Notes: generated by a model from the letters alone, not told the origin. Positions 42,399 through 52,719 are shown, counted from the stretch's first letter. The stretch: 64,000 nt of DNA from Microbacterium gorillae (GCF_000826185.2 NZ_LN648873.1:62001-126000), one strand, 5' to 3'. Program-made: numbers and translations.

Positions 42399-43439
42399 AT
42401 GGTCACCGCGGAGCAGCTGCTGGCCGGGCCGCGCGGCCGCTGGCTGTGCCACGACGTCGCCACGGACGATGAAGCGGTCCACGGGGCGTGGTTCTGGGCA
42501 TCGACGATCATCGACCCGGTGTACGGCACACCCGCGATGGCGGTCATCCGATTTTCGGACGACGATGACGAGGTCGGGCAGGATCCGGTCGTCACCCCGG
42601 AGGAGGTGGCTGCGCTGATCACCGAGCGCGCATCTCACCCGACACCGCAAACGATCGCTCGCGCCTTCACGCAGTCGGTGGAGTGCGCGCGCTACTGGCA
42701 GGAGCCGATGGGCAGGCAAGTTCTGGGCGCCGTTCCCGTGGTTCGCGCGGCCCTCGCGGAGACGGCACGTCGGGTTGCCGTTCTCGCCCCCGGGTGTTGG
42801 GACGAGCCGGCCGCCGCAGAGCAGTGGGTCGTCACCTGGGGTGACGATCTGGCGGCCCCGGACCTCGCCGTGGCCGCAGCGAATCATCGGGGGCGGCACG
42901 ACGCCGTGGAGAACGAGGAGCGAGCACAGCGGGACCGGCCCGTCGACCCGGCCGCGATGTTCAGTGGAGCGTGGTGGTCCGTGCCCTGGGGTGTGCCGCA
43001 CACCGTGGCCCGACTTCCGGAGGCGCTGTCCCTCGTCGAGGACGGTGCGGGGTGGCACCGGGCGCATCTGCACCCGATCACGGCGACCGGACGCGTGTTC
43101 GAGATCCGCTCCGCCGCGGATTGGGCGGCGCTGTGCCGCGAGTACCCGTTGGATGTCACCGCCTCGAAGCGGCACGACTGGTTTCGGACCACCGGCCGCG
43201 CCGGAGCCTGGGTCGTGCCGGACTGGGAGCGCGTCGGCGAGCACTGGGACGGAGTTCATCTGACGGCGGCCGCCTATCTCGCCGCCGCCGGCACCGTGAT
43301 CGATGTATCGGATGACACCGCCAGCGTCATCGCGGGTTGGGACCCGGACGCCACCTTCTGGCTCACCGATGTCTTGCGTCCGGCCGGGGCGCCGCGTGCA
43401 GCCACGCTCGATGACGACGGCGTCTGGCACCTGGTCTGA
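42399..43439 (+). CDS. Hypothetical protein
   Basis: A 346-residue protein that I do not recognise. It is Trp- and acid-rich, without signal peptide or membrane segments. Visible blocks are GPRGRWLCHDVATDD near the N-terminus, a conserved-looking WWSVPWGVPHTVARLPEALSLVEDGAGW mid-protein, and WDGVHLTAAAYLAAAGTVID with GWDPDATFWLTDVL near the end. Such a pattern is seen in uncharacterised actinobacterial proteins. AAGGGAGAGCC before the ATG at 42399 gives a good start, and the gene follows the VOC gene by 19 bases. Confidence 0.75.
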   Translation: MVTAEQLLAGPRGRWLCHDVATDDEAVHGAWFWASTIIDPVYGTPAMAVIRFSDDDDEVGQDPVVTPEEVAALITERASHPTPQTIARAFTQSVECARYWQEPMGRQVLGAVPVVRAALAETARRVAVLAPGCWDEPAAAEQWVVTWGDDLAAPDLAVAAANHRGRHDAVENEERAQRDRPVDPAAMFSGAWWSVPWGVPHTVARLPEALSLVEDGAGWHRAHLHPITATGRVFEIRSAADWAALCREYPLDVTASKRHDWFRTTGRAGAWVVPDWERVGEHWDGVHLTAAAYLAAAGTVIDVSDDTASVIAGWDPDATFWLTDVLRPAGAPRAATLDDDGVWHLV

Positions 43440-43460
43440 CAGCGAACCGGACATGCGAAA

Positions 43461-43490
43461 CGGGCCCCCGGAAGTGCTTCCGGAGGCCCG
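43461..43490. terminator. Bidirectional terminator between convergent genes
   Basis: Arms 43461-43474 and 43477-43490 pair over 14 bp with one mismatch around a tight loop, between the hypothetical gene (plus) and the ParA gene (minus). GTTTCG follows on the minus strand. Confidence 0.75.
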
Positions 43491-43502
43491 TGTGACGCGG
43501 TG

Positions 43503-44333
43503 TTACGCCTTTTCCGCGGCGACGGCGGTCTCGCCGGGGGCGGGGATGCGTCCGGAGCGCATGATGCGGTCCAGGAGAGCATCGAAGTCGGCGGCGAGCT
43601 CCTGCGCGGAGTCGCCGGGCCAGATGTGCAGGGGCTTCGCGGCGCCCTGAGCCTGCTGCAGGGAGGTGCGCTCCGGCAGCTGCGGCGAGAGCACGAGCGG
43701 GCCGAACATGTCGCGCAGTTCCTTGATCCGGAACTGGTGCTCGATGGACTGCGGACGCACGCGGTTCACGACGATGCCGAGCGGCTGCAAACGGGGGGAG
43801 AGGCCGCGGCGGATCTCTTCGATCGCGCGCAGGGCGCGGTCCGCGGCGGCGACGGAGAACAATCCCGGCTCGGTGACGACGATCACGCGGTCCGACGCCG
43901 CCCACGCCGTGCGGGTCAGGGCGTTCAGCGACGGCGCGCAGTCGATCAGCACGAGGTCGTAGTCGGCCTCGATGGTGGCCAGGGCCTCCTCGAGCTTCCA
44001 CACGTCGCGCACGGACGGGTGCGGTCCGTCGAAGTTGATCGCGGAGGGGCTGCCGATGAGCACATCGATCGTCCCCGGATGCACCTTCGCCCAGCCGGAG
44101 GAGGTGATCGCCTGGCGGACCACGCGCTCCTTCGGGTTCGCCAGGACATCGGCGATGTTGAGGCGACCGGCGACCTGGATGTCCATACCCGTCGAGACGT
44201 CTGACTGGGGGTCCAGGTCGACGACGAGGGTGCGGATTCCGCGCGCGAATGCGGCGGAGGCGAGACCGAGAGTGACCGTGGTCTTGCCGACTCCGCCTTT
44301 CAAAGAGCTGACGCTGAGTACGTGCACAATCAT
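43503..44333 (-). CDS. ParA-family ATPase
   Basis: A 276-residue deviant Walker ATPase. The P-loop KGGVGKTT spans residues 12-19 with the signature lysine, followed by VVDLDPQSDVSTG (A' motif) and DLVLIDCAPSLNALT (Walker B). It has no N-terminal HTH, and no parB is next to it, so it is an orphan ParA more likely involved in positioning a cargo than in chromosome segregation. It is divergent from pyruvate carboxylase with 66 bases between them, a pairing I recall in Microbacteriaceae. The C-terminal 20 residues are Ala/Glu-rich. Confidence 0.9.
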   Translation of the reverse strand: MIVHVLSVSSLKGGVGKTTVTLGLASAAFARGIRTLVVDLDPQSDVSTGMDIQVAGRLNIADVLANPKERVVRQAITSSGWAKVHPGTIDVLIGSPSAINFDGPHPSVRDVWKLEEALATIEADYDLVLIDCAPSLNALTRTAWAASDRVIVVTEPGLFSVAAADRALRAIEEIRRGLSPRLQPLGIVVNRVRPQSIEHQFRIKELRDMFGPLVLSPQLPERTSLQQAQGAAKPLHIWPGDSAQELAADFDALLDRIMRSGRIPAPGETAVAAEKA

Positions 44334-44399
44334 CCACGTTACCGTCCCCTAGGCTGTGAGAGCCATCCACCCCCATTTCTCATGGAAGTCAGAGGCCCC

Positions 44400-47300
44400 A
44401 TGTTCACGAAGATCTTGGTCGCGAATCGTGGAGAGATCGCGATTCGCGCGTTTCGAGCCGCCTACGAGGTCGGTGCCCGGACGGTGGCAGTGTTCCCGTA
44501 CGAGGACCGGTACAGCCTGCATCGTCTGAAGGCGGACGAGTCCTACCAGATCGGCGAGGAGGGGCACCCGGTTCAGGCGTACCTCGACGTTGACGAGATC
44601 ATCCGCGTCGCTCTCGACGCCGGCGCTGACGCGATCTACCCGGGCTACGGGTTCCTCTCCGAGAACCCGGACCTCGCGGCCAAGGCCGCCGAGAACGGCA
44701 TCACCTTCATCGGTCCGCCCTCGCACGTGCTGGAGATGGCCGGGAACAAGGTCACCGCGAAGGAGCACGCGATCGCCGCGGGCGTCCCGGTGCTCCGTTC
44801 CACCCCCGCCTCGGATGACATCGACGCGCTGGTCGCGCAGGCCGACGAGATCGGCTTCCCGCTGTTCGCGAAGGCCGTCGCCGGTGGCGGCGGTCGTGGC
44901 ATGCGTCGCGTCGAGTCGAAGGACGAGCTCGCTCCGGCCCTGGCCGAGGCGATGCGTGAGGCCGGCTCCGCCTTCGGCGACCCGCGGATGTTCCTCGAGC
45001 AGGCGGTGCTGCGTCCGCGTCACGTCGAGGTGCAGGTCCTTGCTGACACACACGGCCACACCGTGCACCTGTTCGAGCGCGACTGCTCCGTCCAGCGCCG
45101 CCACCAGAAGGTCATCGAGATCGCGCCGGCGCCGAACCTGGCCCAGGACATCAAGGACGACCTGCACCGCTACGCGATCGCCTTCGCCGAGTCGATCGGC
45201 TACCAGAACGCCGGCACCGTCGAGTTCCTGCTGGAGACCGCAGGACCCCGCACGGGCGAGGTCGTCTTCATCGAGATGAACCCGCGCATCCAGGTCGAGC
45301 ACACCGTGACCGAGGAGGTCACCGACGTCGACCTGGTGCAGGCGCAGATGCGCATCGCCGCCGGTGCGACGCTGGCCGAGCTGAACCTCGAGCAGGACGA
45401 CATCCACCTGCGCGGTGCCGCGCTGCAGTGCCGCATCACCACGGAGGACCCGTCACAGGGCTTCCGCCCGGACACGGGCAAGATCACCACGTACCGCTCG
45501 CCCGGTGGCGCCGGCATCCGCCTCGACGGTGGAACCACCGCGGCCGGGTCGCAGATCAGCCCCTACTTCGACTCGATGCTCTCCAAGCTCACCTGCCGGG
45601 GCCGCGACTTCGAGGCGGCCGTCTCGCGCGCCCGCCGTGCTCTGGCCGAGTTCCGGATCCGCGGCGTGTCCACGAACATCCCGTTCCTGCAGCGCGTCCT
45701 CGATGACCCGGACTTCGTGGCCGGCAACCTGTCGACCTCGTTCATCGACGAGCGCCCGGAGCTGGTGCAGGGGCGTGAGTCGAAGGACCGCGGCACCAAG
45801 ATGCTCAACTGGCTCGTCGACACCACGGTGAACAAGCCCAACGGCGAGAACCCGGTGCACCTGGACCCGGTCAGCAAGCTGCCCACGATCGACCTGACGG
45901 CTCCCGCCCCGAACGGCTCGCGCCAGCAGCTGCTCGAGCTCGGCCCGGCGGGTTTCGCCAAGGCGCTGCGCGAGCAGACCGCCCTGGCCGTCACCGACAC
46001 CACCTTCCGTGACGCCCACCAGTCGCTGCTGGCGACGCGCGTGCGCAGCAAGGACCTGCTCGCGGTCGCGCCCTACGAGGCGCGCCTGCTGCCCCAGCTG
46101 CTGTCGGTCGAGGCCTGGGGCGGTGCGACGTACGACGTCGCGCTGCGCTTCCTGGGTGAGGACCCGTGGGAGCGCCTGGACAAGCTGCGCGAGGCGCTGC
46201 CGAACGTCGCGATCCAGATGCTGCTGCGCGGACGCAACACCGTCGGGTACACGCCGTACCCGACCGAGGTCACGGACGCCTTCGTGAAGGAGGCCGCGGC
46301 CAGCGGTGTGGACATCTTCCGCATCTTCGACGCCCTGAACGACGTCGAGCAGATGCGTCCGGCGATCGAGTCGGTCGTCGCCACCGGCACCGCGGTCGCG
46401 GAGGCGGCGCTGTGCTACACGGGCGACCTGCTCAGCCCGGACGAGGACCTGTACACGCTGGATTACTACCTCAACCTCGCCGACAAGATGGTCGCTGCCG
46501 GCGCCCACATCATCGGCATCAAGGACATGGCCGGCCTGCTGCGGCCGGCGGCGGCGCGCAAGCTCGTCGCTGCCCTGCGCGAGCGGTTCGACGTTCCGGT
46601 CCACGTCCACACGCATGACACCGCGGGCGGCCAGCTCGCGACGCTGCTCGCGGCCTCGGAAGCCGGCGCGGACGCGGTGGACGTCGCCTCGGCGCCCATG
46701 TCCGGCACCACGAGCCAGCCCTCGATGTCGGCACTGGTCGCCGCGCTCGCGCACACCGAGCGGGACACCGGGCTGGACCTGCAGTCGGTTTCGGATCTCG
46801 AGCCCTACTGGGAGGCCGTGCGCAACGTGTACGCACCGTTCGAGTCGGGACTGCCCGGCCCGACCGGTCGCGTGTACCACCACGAGATCCCGGGCGGACA
46901 GCTGTCCAACCTGCGCCAGCAGGCCATCGCGCTGGGCCTGGCGGACGATTTCGAGCTCATCGAGGACATGTACGCCGAGGCGAACCGCATCCTCGGCCGC
47001 GTGCCGAAGGTCACGCCGTCGTCCAAGGTCGTCGGTGACCTCGCGCTGCACCTCGCCGCAGTGAAGGCCGATCCCGCGGACTTCGAGGCGAACCCGGAGA
47101 AGTACGACGTCCCGGACTCGGTCGTCGGCTTCATGGCGGGCGAACTCGGCGACCTGCCCGGCGGTTGGCCGGAGCCGTTCCGCTCGAAGGTCCTCGCCGG
47201 TCGCGAGGTCAAGATCGGCGTCACGCCGATCACCGACGAGCAGGAGGCCGCGCTGGCCGGCAGCTCCGCGGAGCGTCGCAGCATGCTGAACACCCTGCTG

Positions 47301-47807
47301 TTCCCGGCGCCGACCCGCATCTTCACGGAGGGTCGCGAGGCCTACGGCGACCTGTCCGCGCTGGACACCACCGACTACCTCTACGGCCTGGAGCCGGGTG
47401 TCGAGCACAAGGTCGAGCTGGGCCGTGGCGTGCAGCTGTTCTTCGGCCTCGAGGCGATCGGTGAAGCCGACGCCAAGGGCATGCGGACGGTCATGACGAC
47501 GATGAACGGTCAGCTTCGTCCGGTGTTCGTCCGGGATCGCAGCATCGCCGTGGAGGACCGCGATTCGGAGAAGGCCGACACCTCCAAGCCGGGTCAGGTG
47601 GCGGCGCCCTTCTCCGGCGTCGTGACGCTCAAGGTGCAGGTGGGAGATAAGGTGGAGGCTGGTGCACCCGTCGCCTCGATCGAGGCGATGAAGATGGAAG
47701 CGGGTATCACGAGTCCCGTTTCGGGTGTCGTGGAGCGGCTCGCCATCACCGGTGCGCAGCAGGTGGAAGCCGGTGATCTGCTGGTCGTCGTGCGGCCCAC
47801 CTCATAA
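44400..47807 (+). CDS. pyc: Pyruvate carboxylase
   Basis: A 1135-residue single-chain biotin enzyme that carboxylates pyruvate to oxaloacetate, the main anaplerotic reaction. Order of domains: biotin carboxylase (about 1-450; KAVAGGGGRGMR, HVEVQVLADTHG, EMNPRIQVEHTVTEEVT), carboxyltransferase (about 530-800; TDTTFRDAHQSLLATRVR, with the metal-binding HVHTHDTAGGQ), allosteric linker and a C-terminal biotinyl domain with EAMKMEA (biotinyl Lys1098). The ATG at 44400 follows AGAGGCCCC. Together with the glyoxylate shunt in this window it feeds oxaloacetate and malate into central metabolism. Confidence 0.98.
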   Translation: MFTKILVANRGEIAIRAFRAAYEVGARTVAVFPYEDRYSLHRLKADESYQIGEEGHPVQAYLDVDEIIRVALDAGADAIYPGYGFLSENPDLAAKAAENGITFIGPPSHVLEMAGNKVTAKEHAIAAGVPVLRSTPASDDIDALVAQADEIGFPLFAKAVAGGGGRGMRRVESKDELAPALAEAMREAGSAFGDPRMFLEQAVLRPRHVEVQVLADTHGHTVHLFERDCSVQRRHQKVIEIAPAPNLAQDIKDDLHRYAIAFAESIGYQNAGTVEFLLETAGPRTGEVVFIEMNPRIQVEHTVTEEVTDVDLVQAQMRIAAGATLAELNLEQDDIHLRGAALQCRITTEDPSQGFRPDTGKITTYRSPGGAGIRLDGGTTAAGSQISPYFDSMLSKLTCRGRDFEAAVSRARRALAEFRIRGVSTNIPFLQRVLDDPDFVAGNLSTSFIDERPELVQGRESKDRGTKMLNWLVDTTVNKPNGENPVHLDPVSKLPTIDLTAPAPNGSRQQLLELGPAGFAKALREQTALAVTDTTFRDAHQSLLATRVRSKDLLAVAPYEARLLPQLLSVEAWGGATYDVALRFLGEDPWERLDKLREALPNVAIQMLLRGRNTVGYTPYPTEVTDAFVKEAAASGVDIFRIFDALNDVEQMRPAIESVVATGTAVAEAALCYTGDLLSPDEDLYTLDYYLNLADKMVAAGAHIIGIKDMAGLLRPAAARKLVAALRERFDVPVHVHTHDTAGGQLATLLAASEAGADAVDVASAPMSGTTSQPSMSALVAALAHTERDTGLDLQSVSDLEPYWEAVRNVYAPFESGLPGPTGRVYHHEIPGGQLSNLRQQAIALGLADDFELIEDMYAEANRILGRVPKVTPSSKVVGDLALHLAAVKADPADFEANPEKYDVPDSVVGFMAGELGDLPGGWPEPFRSKVLAGREVKIGVTPITDEQEAALAGSSAERRSMLNTLLFPAPTRIFTEGREAYGDLSALDTTDYLYGLEPGVEHKVELGRGVQLFFGLEAIGEADAKGMRTVMTTMNGQLRPVFVRDRSIAVEDRDSEKADTSKPGQVAAPFSGVVTLKVQVGDKVEAGAPVASIEAMKMEAGITSPVSGVVERLAITGAQQVEAGDLLVVVRPTS

Positions 47808-47857
47808 TCTAGGCTCGCGGGACCGCCCCGCGCCCCACGCTTGGAGTGTGAAAAGCA

Positions 47858-50110
47858 GTGACGTCTGACCTCAATCCGCAGGCGCCGATGGACGAACCCG
47901 AAAACGGCGTTCTCGCCGACACCGGGATGATCGACACGTCCGGACTCGGCTTCCTCGGGACGAACACGGCGCACGTGAACGTCGTGCTCCCCGAGGAGAC
48001 CGAGGACATCGACGACGACGTCGTGGATGATGACGACGTCTCACTGCTCTTCGACTCGATCCTCTCCGGCGACGTCGCCGACCGTGACACGGCCGGGGAC
48101 GTCGCCGGCGAGGACACCGAGCACGTCGAGACCGTCGAGGCCGAACTGGTCTCGGAGGACGAGGACGGGGAAGAGGCAGAGCCCGAAGACGTCGACCGAG
48201 CGGACGCGGACGGCGCTGACCACGAGGGTGAGAACCCGGCGGTCACGGACGAATCCGAGGAATCGGTCGCCGCGGCGGACGAGTCCGTCGCCGTGGCGGA
48301 CGCTGACGACGCCGCTGCACGTGCCGAGGACGAGCCCGTCGTGTCGGATGATTCCGCCGTTGCGCAGCCCGACGCCGTGGACGAGGACGCAGACGACACG
48401 GACGACGCCGCGAACGCCGACGCCGACGAGAAGCATCCTGACGAGTCCGACGTGCAGGAGCCGGCCATCGCCGCCGCGCCCGTTTCGCAGTCCTCTCGGC
48501 CGTCCAAGAAGAAGCGCAAGCAGGCAGAACGCCGTGCCGCACGCGAAGCCGAGCGCGCAGCTGAGGTGGAAAGCGCGGCTGCGGCGGAGGCCGAGGCTGC
48601 TGCCGAGGCTGAGGCCGCTGCAGAGGCCGAGCGTGCCGCGGAGGCCGAGCGCGCTGCCGAGGCTGAGGCTGCTGCGGAGGCGGAGCGTGCCGCGGAGGCG
48701 GAGCGTGCCGCGGAAGCCGAACGTGCCGCGGAAGCGGAGCGTGCTGCGGAAGCCGAGCGTGCCGCGGAAGCTGAGCGTGCCGCTGAGGCTGAGGCTGCTG
48801 CGGAGGCCGAGCGTGCTGCCGAGGCCGAGGCTGCTGCGGAGGCGGAGCGTGCCGCGGAAGCCGAGCGTGCGGCGGATGAGGCCGAGGTCGCGCCAGCCCT
48901 TGTGAAGTCCCCGCGCCCGGCCGCGTCGTCGGCCCACGCCACGGAGGACGTCGCGAACGACGACGCCGTGAGTCAGACTGAGACCGAGCAGTTGCCGAGG
49001 GGGCAGCGTGCCGTCGAGGAGGACGACGTGGCGGAGACTGAGAACAAGCCGGTGCGCCTGCGTCGGGATGCGCACGAGAACGAGCGCGTGGCCACCCGTG
49101 CCACGGGCGAGGTTCCGCTGCAGTCCAAGCGTCTGGACCAGCTCGGCGGCGATGCCAGCCGGGAAAGCGCCGACCTGCTCACCGCCGATCGCCTCCTTGA
49201 CCCGCACCAGCTCGTCAAGCCGGAGCCGGAGGGCGCCTGGAGCCACTTCCTGTACACCGTCTCCGGCCGCCGCATCAACATCGGCGACGGCAAGCGCGCG
49301 CGTGAGCGCAAGGCGCTGACCGCACGCATCGCCGCGCCGTTGACCGGCGGCTCCCGCTTCGTACCCGTCCTCTCCCGGAAGGGCGGCGTCGGCAAGACGA
49401 CGGTCACCACCCTGGTCGGCATGGCTCTCGCGGACGCCCGTGATGACCGCATCGTCGCCGTGGACGCCAACCCCGACCGGGGCACCCTGGCCGAGCGGAT
49501 CAGCCGCACGACGCCGAAGACGGTCCGCGATCTGGTGCGCGCTCGCGACCAGATCAACGGCTACAACGACCTGTCCGGCATCGTCGCGCGCGACGAGACG
49601 CGCCTGGACGTCCTCGCCAGCGACGCCGACCCCCGGGTCTCCGAGGCGTTCAGCGACGAGGATTACCGTGATGTCGCGGAGGTCGCGAGCCGGTACTACT
49701 CGGTCGTGCTGACCGATACCGGAACCGGTATCGTCCACTCCGTCATGGGTGCGACCCTCGACCTGGCCGATCAGCTCGTCATCGTCGCCGGATTGAGCGT
49801 CGATGAGGCGCGGTTGGCGTCCGAGACGCTGACCTGGTTGGAGACGAACGGGTTCTCCCAGCTCGCCCGGGAGGCCGTCGTCGTGCTCAACCAGACGTCC
49901 TCGGGCGCGCCCGTCGTGCGGATGACCGAGGTCGAGAACCACTTCCGCAGCCGCGTGCGCGCGGTCGTCCGGATTCCGTACGACCCGCAGATCGCCTCCG
50001 GCAGCGCGATCCACTTCCGTGACCTGCAGCCTGAGACGCGGATCGCGGCTCGGGAACTGGCCGCGCTCGTGATCGCCGCGCTGCGCGGGGCATCCTCGTC
50101 GGCGGCCTGA
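47858..50110 (+). CDS. MinD/ParA-like ATPase with long acidic and helical N-terminal region
   Basis: A 750-residue protein. Residues 1-220 are strongly acidic and low-complexity. Residues about 232-343 contain a run of some sixteen hexads of the type AAEAER or AAEAEA, predicted to be one long charged helix. The C-terminal third (from about 495) is a deviant Walker ATPase: KGGVGKTT at 508-515, [16 protein letters not shown] as A' motif and [13 protein letters not shown] as Walker B. Similar MinD-like ATPases occur near secretion or polar-growth loci in actinobacteria; a role in polar or membrane positioning is possible but unproven. It starts with GTG, and GGAG lies 12 bases before. Confidence 0.85.
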   Translation: MTSDLNPQAPMDEPENGVLADTGMIDTSGLGFLGTNTAHVNVVLPEETEDIDDDVVDDDDVSLLFDSILSGDVADRDTAGDVAGEDTEHVETVEAELVSEDEDGEEAEPEDVDRADADGADHEGENPAVTDESEESVAAADESVAVADADDAAARAEDEPVVSDDSAVAQPDAVDEDADDTDDAANADADEKHPDESDVQEPAIAAAPVSQSSRPSKKKRKQAERRAAREAERAAEVESAAAAEAEAAAEAEAAAEAERAAEAERAAEAEAAAEAERAAEAERAAEAERAAEAERAAEAERAAEAERAAEAEAAAEAERAAEAEAAAEAERAAEAERAADEAEVAPALVKSPRPAASSAHATEDVANDDAVSQTETEQLPRGQRAVEEDDVAETENKPVRLRRDAHENERVATRATGEVPLQSKRLDQLGGDASRESADLLTADRLLDPHQLVKPEPEGAWSHFLYTVSGRRINIGDGKRARERKALTARIAAPLTGGSRFVPVLSRKGGVGKTTVTTLVGMALADARDDRIVAVDANPDRGTLAERISRTTPKTVRDLVRARDQINGYNDLSGIVARDETRLDVLASDADPRVSEAFSDEDYRDVAEVASRYYSVVLTDTGTGIVHSVMGATLDLADQLVIVAGLSVDEARLASETLTWLETNGFSQLAREAVVVLNQTSSGAPVVRMTEVENHFRSRVRAVVRIPYDPQIASGSAIHFRDLQPETRIAARELAALVIAALRGASSSAA
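48551..48885 (+). repeat. Hexad-repeat coding region ([12 protein letters not shown])
   Basis: About sixteen imperfect 18-base units encode alternating Ala/Glu/Arg hexads within the MinD-like protein. Units differ by synonymous changes and by Arg/Ala swaps at the sixth residue, so the array is partly diverged rather than freshly expanded. Confidence 0.9.
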
Positions 50111-50111
50111 G

Positions 50112-50603
50112 GTGGCCATCCGCACCATCCGGGTGTTCGGCGACCCGGTGCTCCGCGCCGTGAGCGCTCCGGTCGGAGAAGTCGATGAGGGCGTCCGCGC
50201 CCTGGTCGCCGACCTCATCGACACCGTTCGCGAACCGGGCCGGGCCGGCGTCGCGGCCCCGCAGATCGGCGTGAACCTGCGGGCGTTCAGCTACAACGTC
50301 GACGGCTCCGTCGGCTACATCCTCAACCCGGTCGTGGTCGAGGTGCGCGGCGAGCCGGTGCCCACCGGCGAGGGGTGTCTGTCCGTCCCGGGTCTGTGGC
50401 ACGACGCGCTGCGTCACCCCTACGCCCGCGTGGAGGGCGTCGACCTGGACGGCGAGAAGGTCGTGCTCGAGGGGACCGGACTCATGGCCCAGGCATTGCA
50501 GCACGAGACCGACCACCTGGACGGCATGCTCTACCTGCAGCGACTCACGCCCGAGGAGCGGAAGGTCGCGATGCGGGAGATCCGCGAGAGCGACTGGTTC
50601 TGA
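50112..50603 (+). CDS. def: Peptide deformylase
   Basis: A 163-residue metalloenzyme that removes the N-formyl group from nascent proteins. All three motifs are present: GVAAPQIG (residues 46-53), EGCLSVPG (87-94) and QHETDHLDG (130-138). The metal ligands are Cys89, His131 and His135. The length is that of type I/III bacterial enzymes. It starts with GTG one base after the stop codon of the MinD-like gene, so translation is probably coupled. A strong terminator follows. Confidence 0.97.
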   Translation: MAIRTIRVFGDPVLRAVSAPVGEVDEGVRALVADLIDTVREPGRAGVAAPQIGVNLRAFSYNVDGSVGYILNPVVVEVRGEPVPTGEGCLSVPGLWHDALRHPYARVEGVDLDGEKVVLEGTGLMAQALQHETDHLDGMLYLQRLTPEERKVAMREIRESDWF

Positions 50604-50609
50604 CGCACC

Positions 50610-50650
50610 ACGCAGAACGGCCCGGACGAGACGTCCGGGCCGTTCTGCGT
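50610..50650. terminator. Perfect 19-bp stem terminator between convergent genes
   Basis: Arms 50610-50628 and 50632-50650 are exact reverse complements around a 3-base loop, between peptide deformylase (plus) and the acyl-CoA ligase (minus). Confidence 0.9.
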
Positions 50651-50659
50651 CGTACGGCG

Positions 50660-52492
50660 TCAGCCGGTGACGGACACGTTCGTCGTCGCCGGGGCCGGAG
50701 CCGCGTACAGCTCGGCGATCTCGCTGGCGAAATCCTTCACGATCACGTGCCGCTTGATCGACATTTTCGGCGTGAGGTGTCCGGACTCCTCCGTGAACTC
50801 GGTCGGCAGGATCACGAACTTCCGGATCGACTCGGCACGCGACACGGTCTTGTTGGCGCGGTCGATCGCGGTCTGCACCTCGGCGCGGACCTTCTCGTTC
50901 TTCGCGGCGTCGGCGAGGGACATGTCCTTCGGCAGACCGTTGTTGGCGAGCCAGGTCGGCAGCATCTCGGTGTCGAGGGTCACGAGTGCGGCGATGAACG
51001 GCTTCTGGTCGCCGACGACGACGACCTGGCCCACGATCGGGTTCGCCCGGATCGGATCCTCGAGCTGGGCCGGGGCGACGTTCTTACCACCGGCCGTGAC
51101 CAGGATCTCCTTCTTGCGACCGGTGATCGTGAGGAATCCGTCCTGATCGAACGAGCCGATGTCGCCCGTGCGGAACCAACCGTCCAGGAACGCCTCGGCG
51201 GTGGCCTCCGGGTTCTGCCAGTACTCCTTGAAGACGTTGACGCCACGCACCTGGATCTCGTCGTCCTCGCCGAGGCGGATCGCGACGCCCGGCAGCGCCG
51301 GACCGACCGTGCCGATCTTGATCTTGCGGGCGAGGTTCACCGTGGCCGGCGCGGTGGTCTCGGTCAGGCCGTAGCCCTCCAGGATCGCGATGCCGAGGCT
51401 GTCGAAGAAGTGTCCGAGGCGCGCACCCAGGGGAGCGGAGCCGGAGACGGCGTAGCGCACGTTGCCGCCCATGGCCTCGCGGAGCTTGCCGTAGACGAGC
51501 TTGTCGAACACGGCGAATTTCACCTTCAGCCCGAACGGGATCTTCTCGCCGTCCTGCCGCCGCTTGGAATGCTCGATCGCGGCAGCCGCGGCGGCGCGGA
51601 AGATCTTGCCCTTGCCGCCGGCCTCGGCCTTCTGCTCCGCCGAGTTGTAGACCTTCTCGAACACGCGCGGCACGGCCAGGAGGAACGTCGGCTTGAACGA
51701 GCCGAGGGTCGGGACCAGTTTCGAGGTGTCCGGCTGGTGTCCGGTGCGCACGCCGGAGTGGATCGCGAGGATCGCGATGAAGCGCGCGAAGACGTGCGCC
51801 AGCGGCAGGAACAGGACGGTGGAGGACCCCGGCTGCTCGACGACCTCGGCGAGGCTCTTCGCGGAGTTGCGCGAGAGCTCCACGAAGTTGCTGTGCGTGA
51901 GCACGCAGCCCTTCGGACGCCCGGTGGAGCCGGACGTGTAGATGAGCGTGGCGATGTCCGAGCCGACGGCGATGTTGCGGCGTCGCTCGATCTCCTCGTC
52001 GGGCACCTCGGTCCCGGACGCGGTGAGGGTGTCGATCGCGCCCAGGGCGAGCTGCCAGGTCTCGCGGACGTTCGGCACATCCCCGGCCACCTCGTCGAAG
52101 CGGGTGAAGTGCTCGGCCGACTCGACGATCAGCGCGATGGCGCCGGAGTTGTCCAGGATCCACTGGATCTGGCTGGGCGAGCTGGTCTCGTAGATCGGCA
52201 CCATCACGGCGCCGGCGTAGAACAGCGCGAAATCCACGAGCGACCACTCATAGGTGGTGCGCGCGAGGAAGCCGACCTTGTCGCCGGGCTCGATGCCGGC
52301 CGCCACGAATCCCTTCGCGAGGCCGATCACCTGCCGGCGGAATTCGGCCGCGGTCACGTCTCGCCAGCCATCGCCGACCGGGACGCTGAACAGCGCGAGA
52401 TCCGGGGTGGCCGCGACGCGCTTCTCGAGCAGATCGGTGACGTTCGCTTCGGGATCGGCGGGGACGATGGCAGGGATGTCGAATTCAACCAC
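50660..52492 (-). CDS. Long-chain fatty acid--CoA ligase (FadD15-like)
   Basis: A 610-residue AMP-forming acyl-CoA synthetase. The phosphate-binding P-loop YTSGSTGRPKG is at residues 186-196; EGYGLTETTAPATVN, DGWFRTGDIG and GRKKEILVTAGGKNVAP are further core motifs. It activates fatty acids with ATP and CoA for degradation or lipid synthesis. From memory FadD15 of M. tuberculosis lies in the equivalent neighbourhood. The GTG at 52492 has GAAGGAG six bases before it, so I prefer it over an upstream in-frame codon at 52525. Confidence 0.94.
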   Translation of the reverse strand: MVEFDIPAIVPADPEANVTDLLEKRVAATPDLALFSVPVGDGWRDVTAAEFRRQVIGLAKGFVAAGIEPGDKVGFLARTTYEWSLVDFALFYAGAVMVPIYETSSPSQIQWILDNSGAIALIVESAEHFTRFDEVAGDVPNVRETWQLALGAIDTLTASGTEVPDEEIERRRNIAVGSDIATLIYTSGSTGRPKGCVLTHSNFVELSRNSAKSLAEVVEQPGSSTVLFLPLAHVFARFIAILAIHSGVRTGHQPDTSKLVPTLGSFKPTFLLAVPRVFEKVYNSAEQKAEAGGKGKIFRAAAAAAIEHSKRRQDGEKIPFGLKVKFAVFDKLVYGKLREAMGGNVRYAVSGSAPLGARLGHFFDSLGIAILEGYGLTETTAPATVNLARKIKIGTVGPALPGVAIRLGEDDEIQVRGVNVFKEYWQNPEATAEAFLDGWFRTGDIGSFDQDGFLTITGRKKEILVTAGGKNVAPAQLEDPIRANPIVGQVVVVGDQKPFIAALVTLDTEMLPTWLANNGLPKDMSLADAAKNEKVRAEVQTAIDRANKTVSRAESIRKFVILPTEFTEESGHLTPKMSIKRHVIVKDFASEIAELYAAPAPATTNVSVTG

Positions 52493-52719
52493 GGCAGCTC
52501 CTTCGGTACCGGACAGGACGTGCACGACGCGGCGCGCGGGTTCACGTGCCGTCGTCTCCTCGAGTCTATGGCACCAGATACCCGATGACGTGGCACTCAG
52601 TGTCGAAGTCGGTGGGAGCCCGGGTCGATCCGGGGCGTGGGCGCCGACCGCGTCGTACCGCGCCGATAGACTTCCAACCGTCGCGTGCGCGCGCGACGAA
52701 AGACGGAAGGACGCGCGAG

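Noticed and set aside
48551..48885. Possible CRISPR or minisatellite DNA
   Set aside because: The 18-base units are in frame, encode a regular helix and show synonymous variation, so selection acts on the protein repeat.
48041..50224. A 727-codon minus-strand frame with Leu/Arg/Gly repeats
   Set aside because: Antisense image of the hexad repeats in the MinD-like gene; its repetitiveness comes from the sense repeat.
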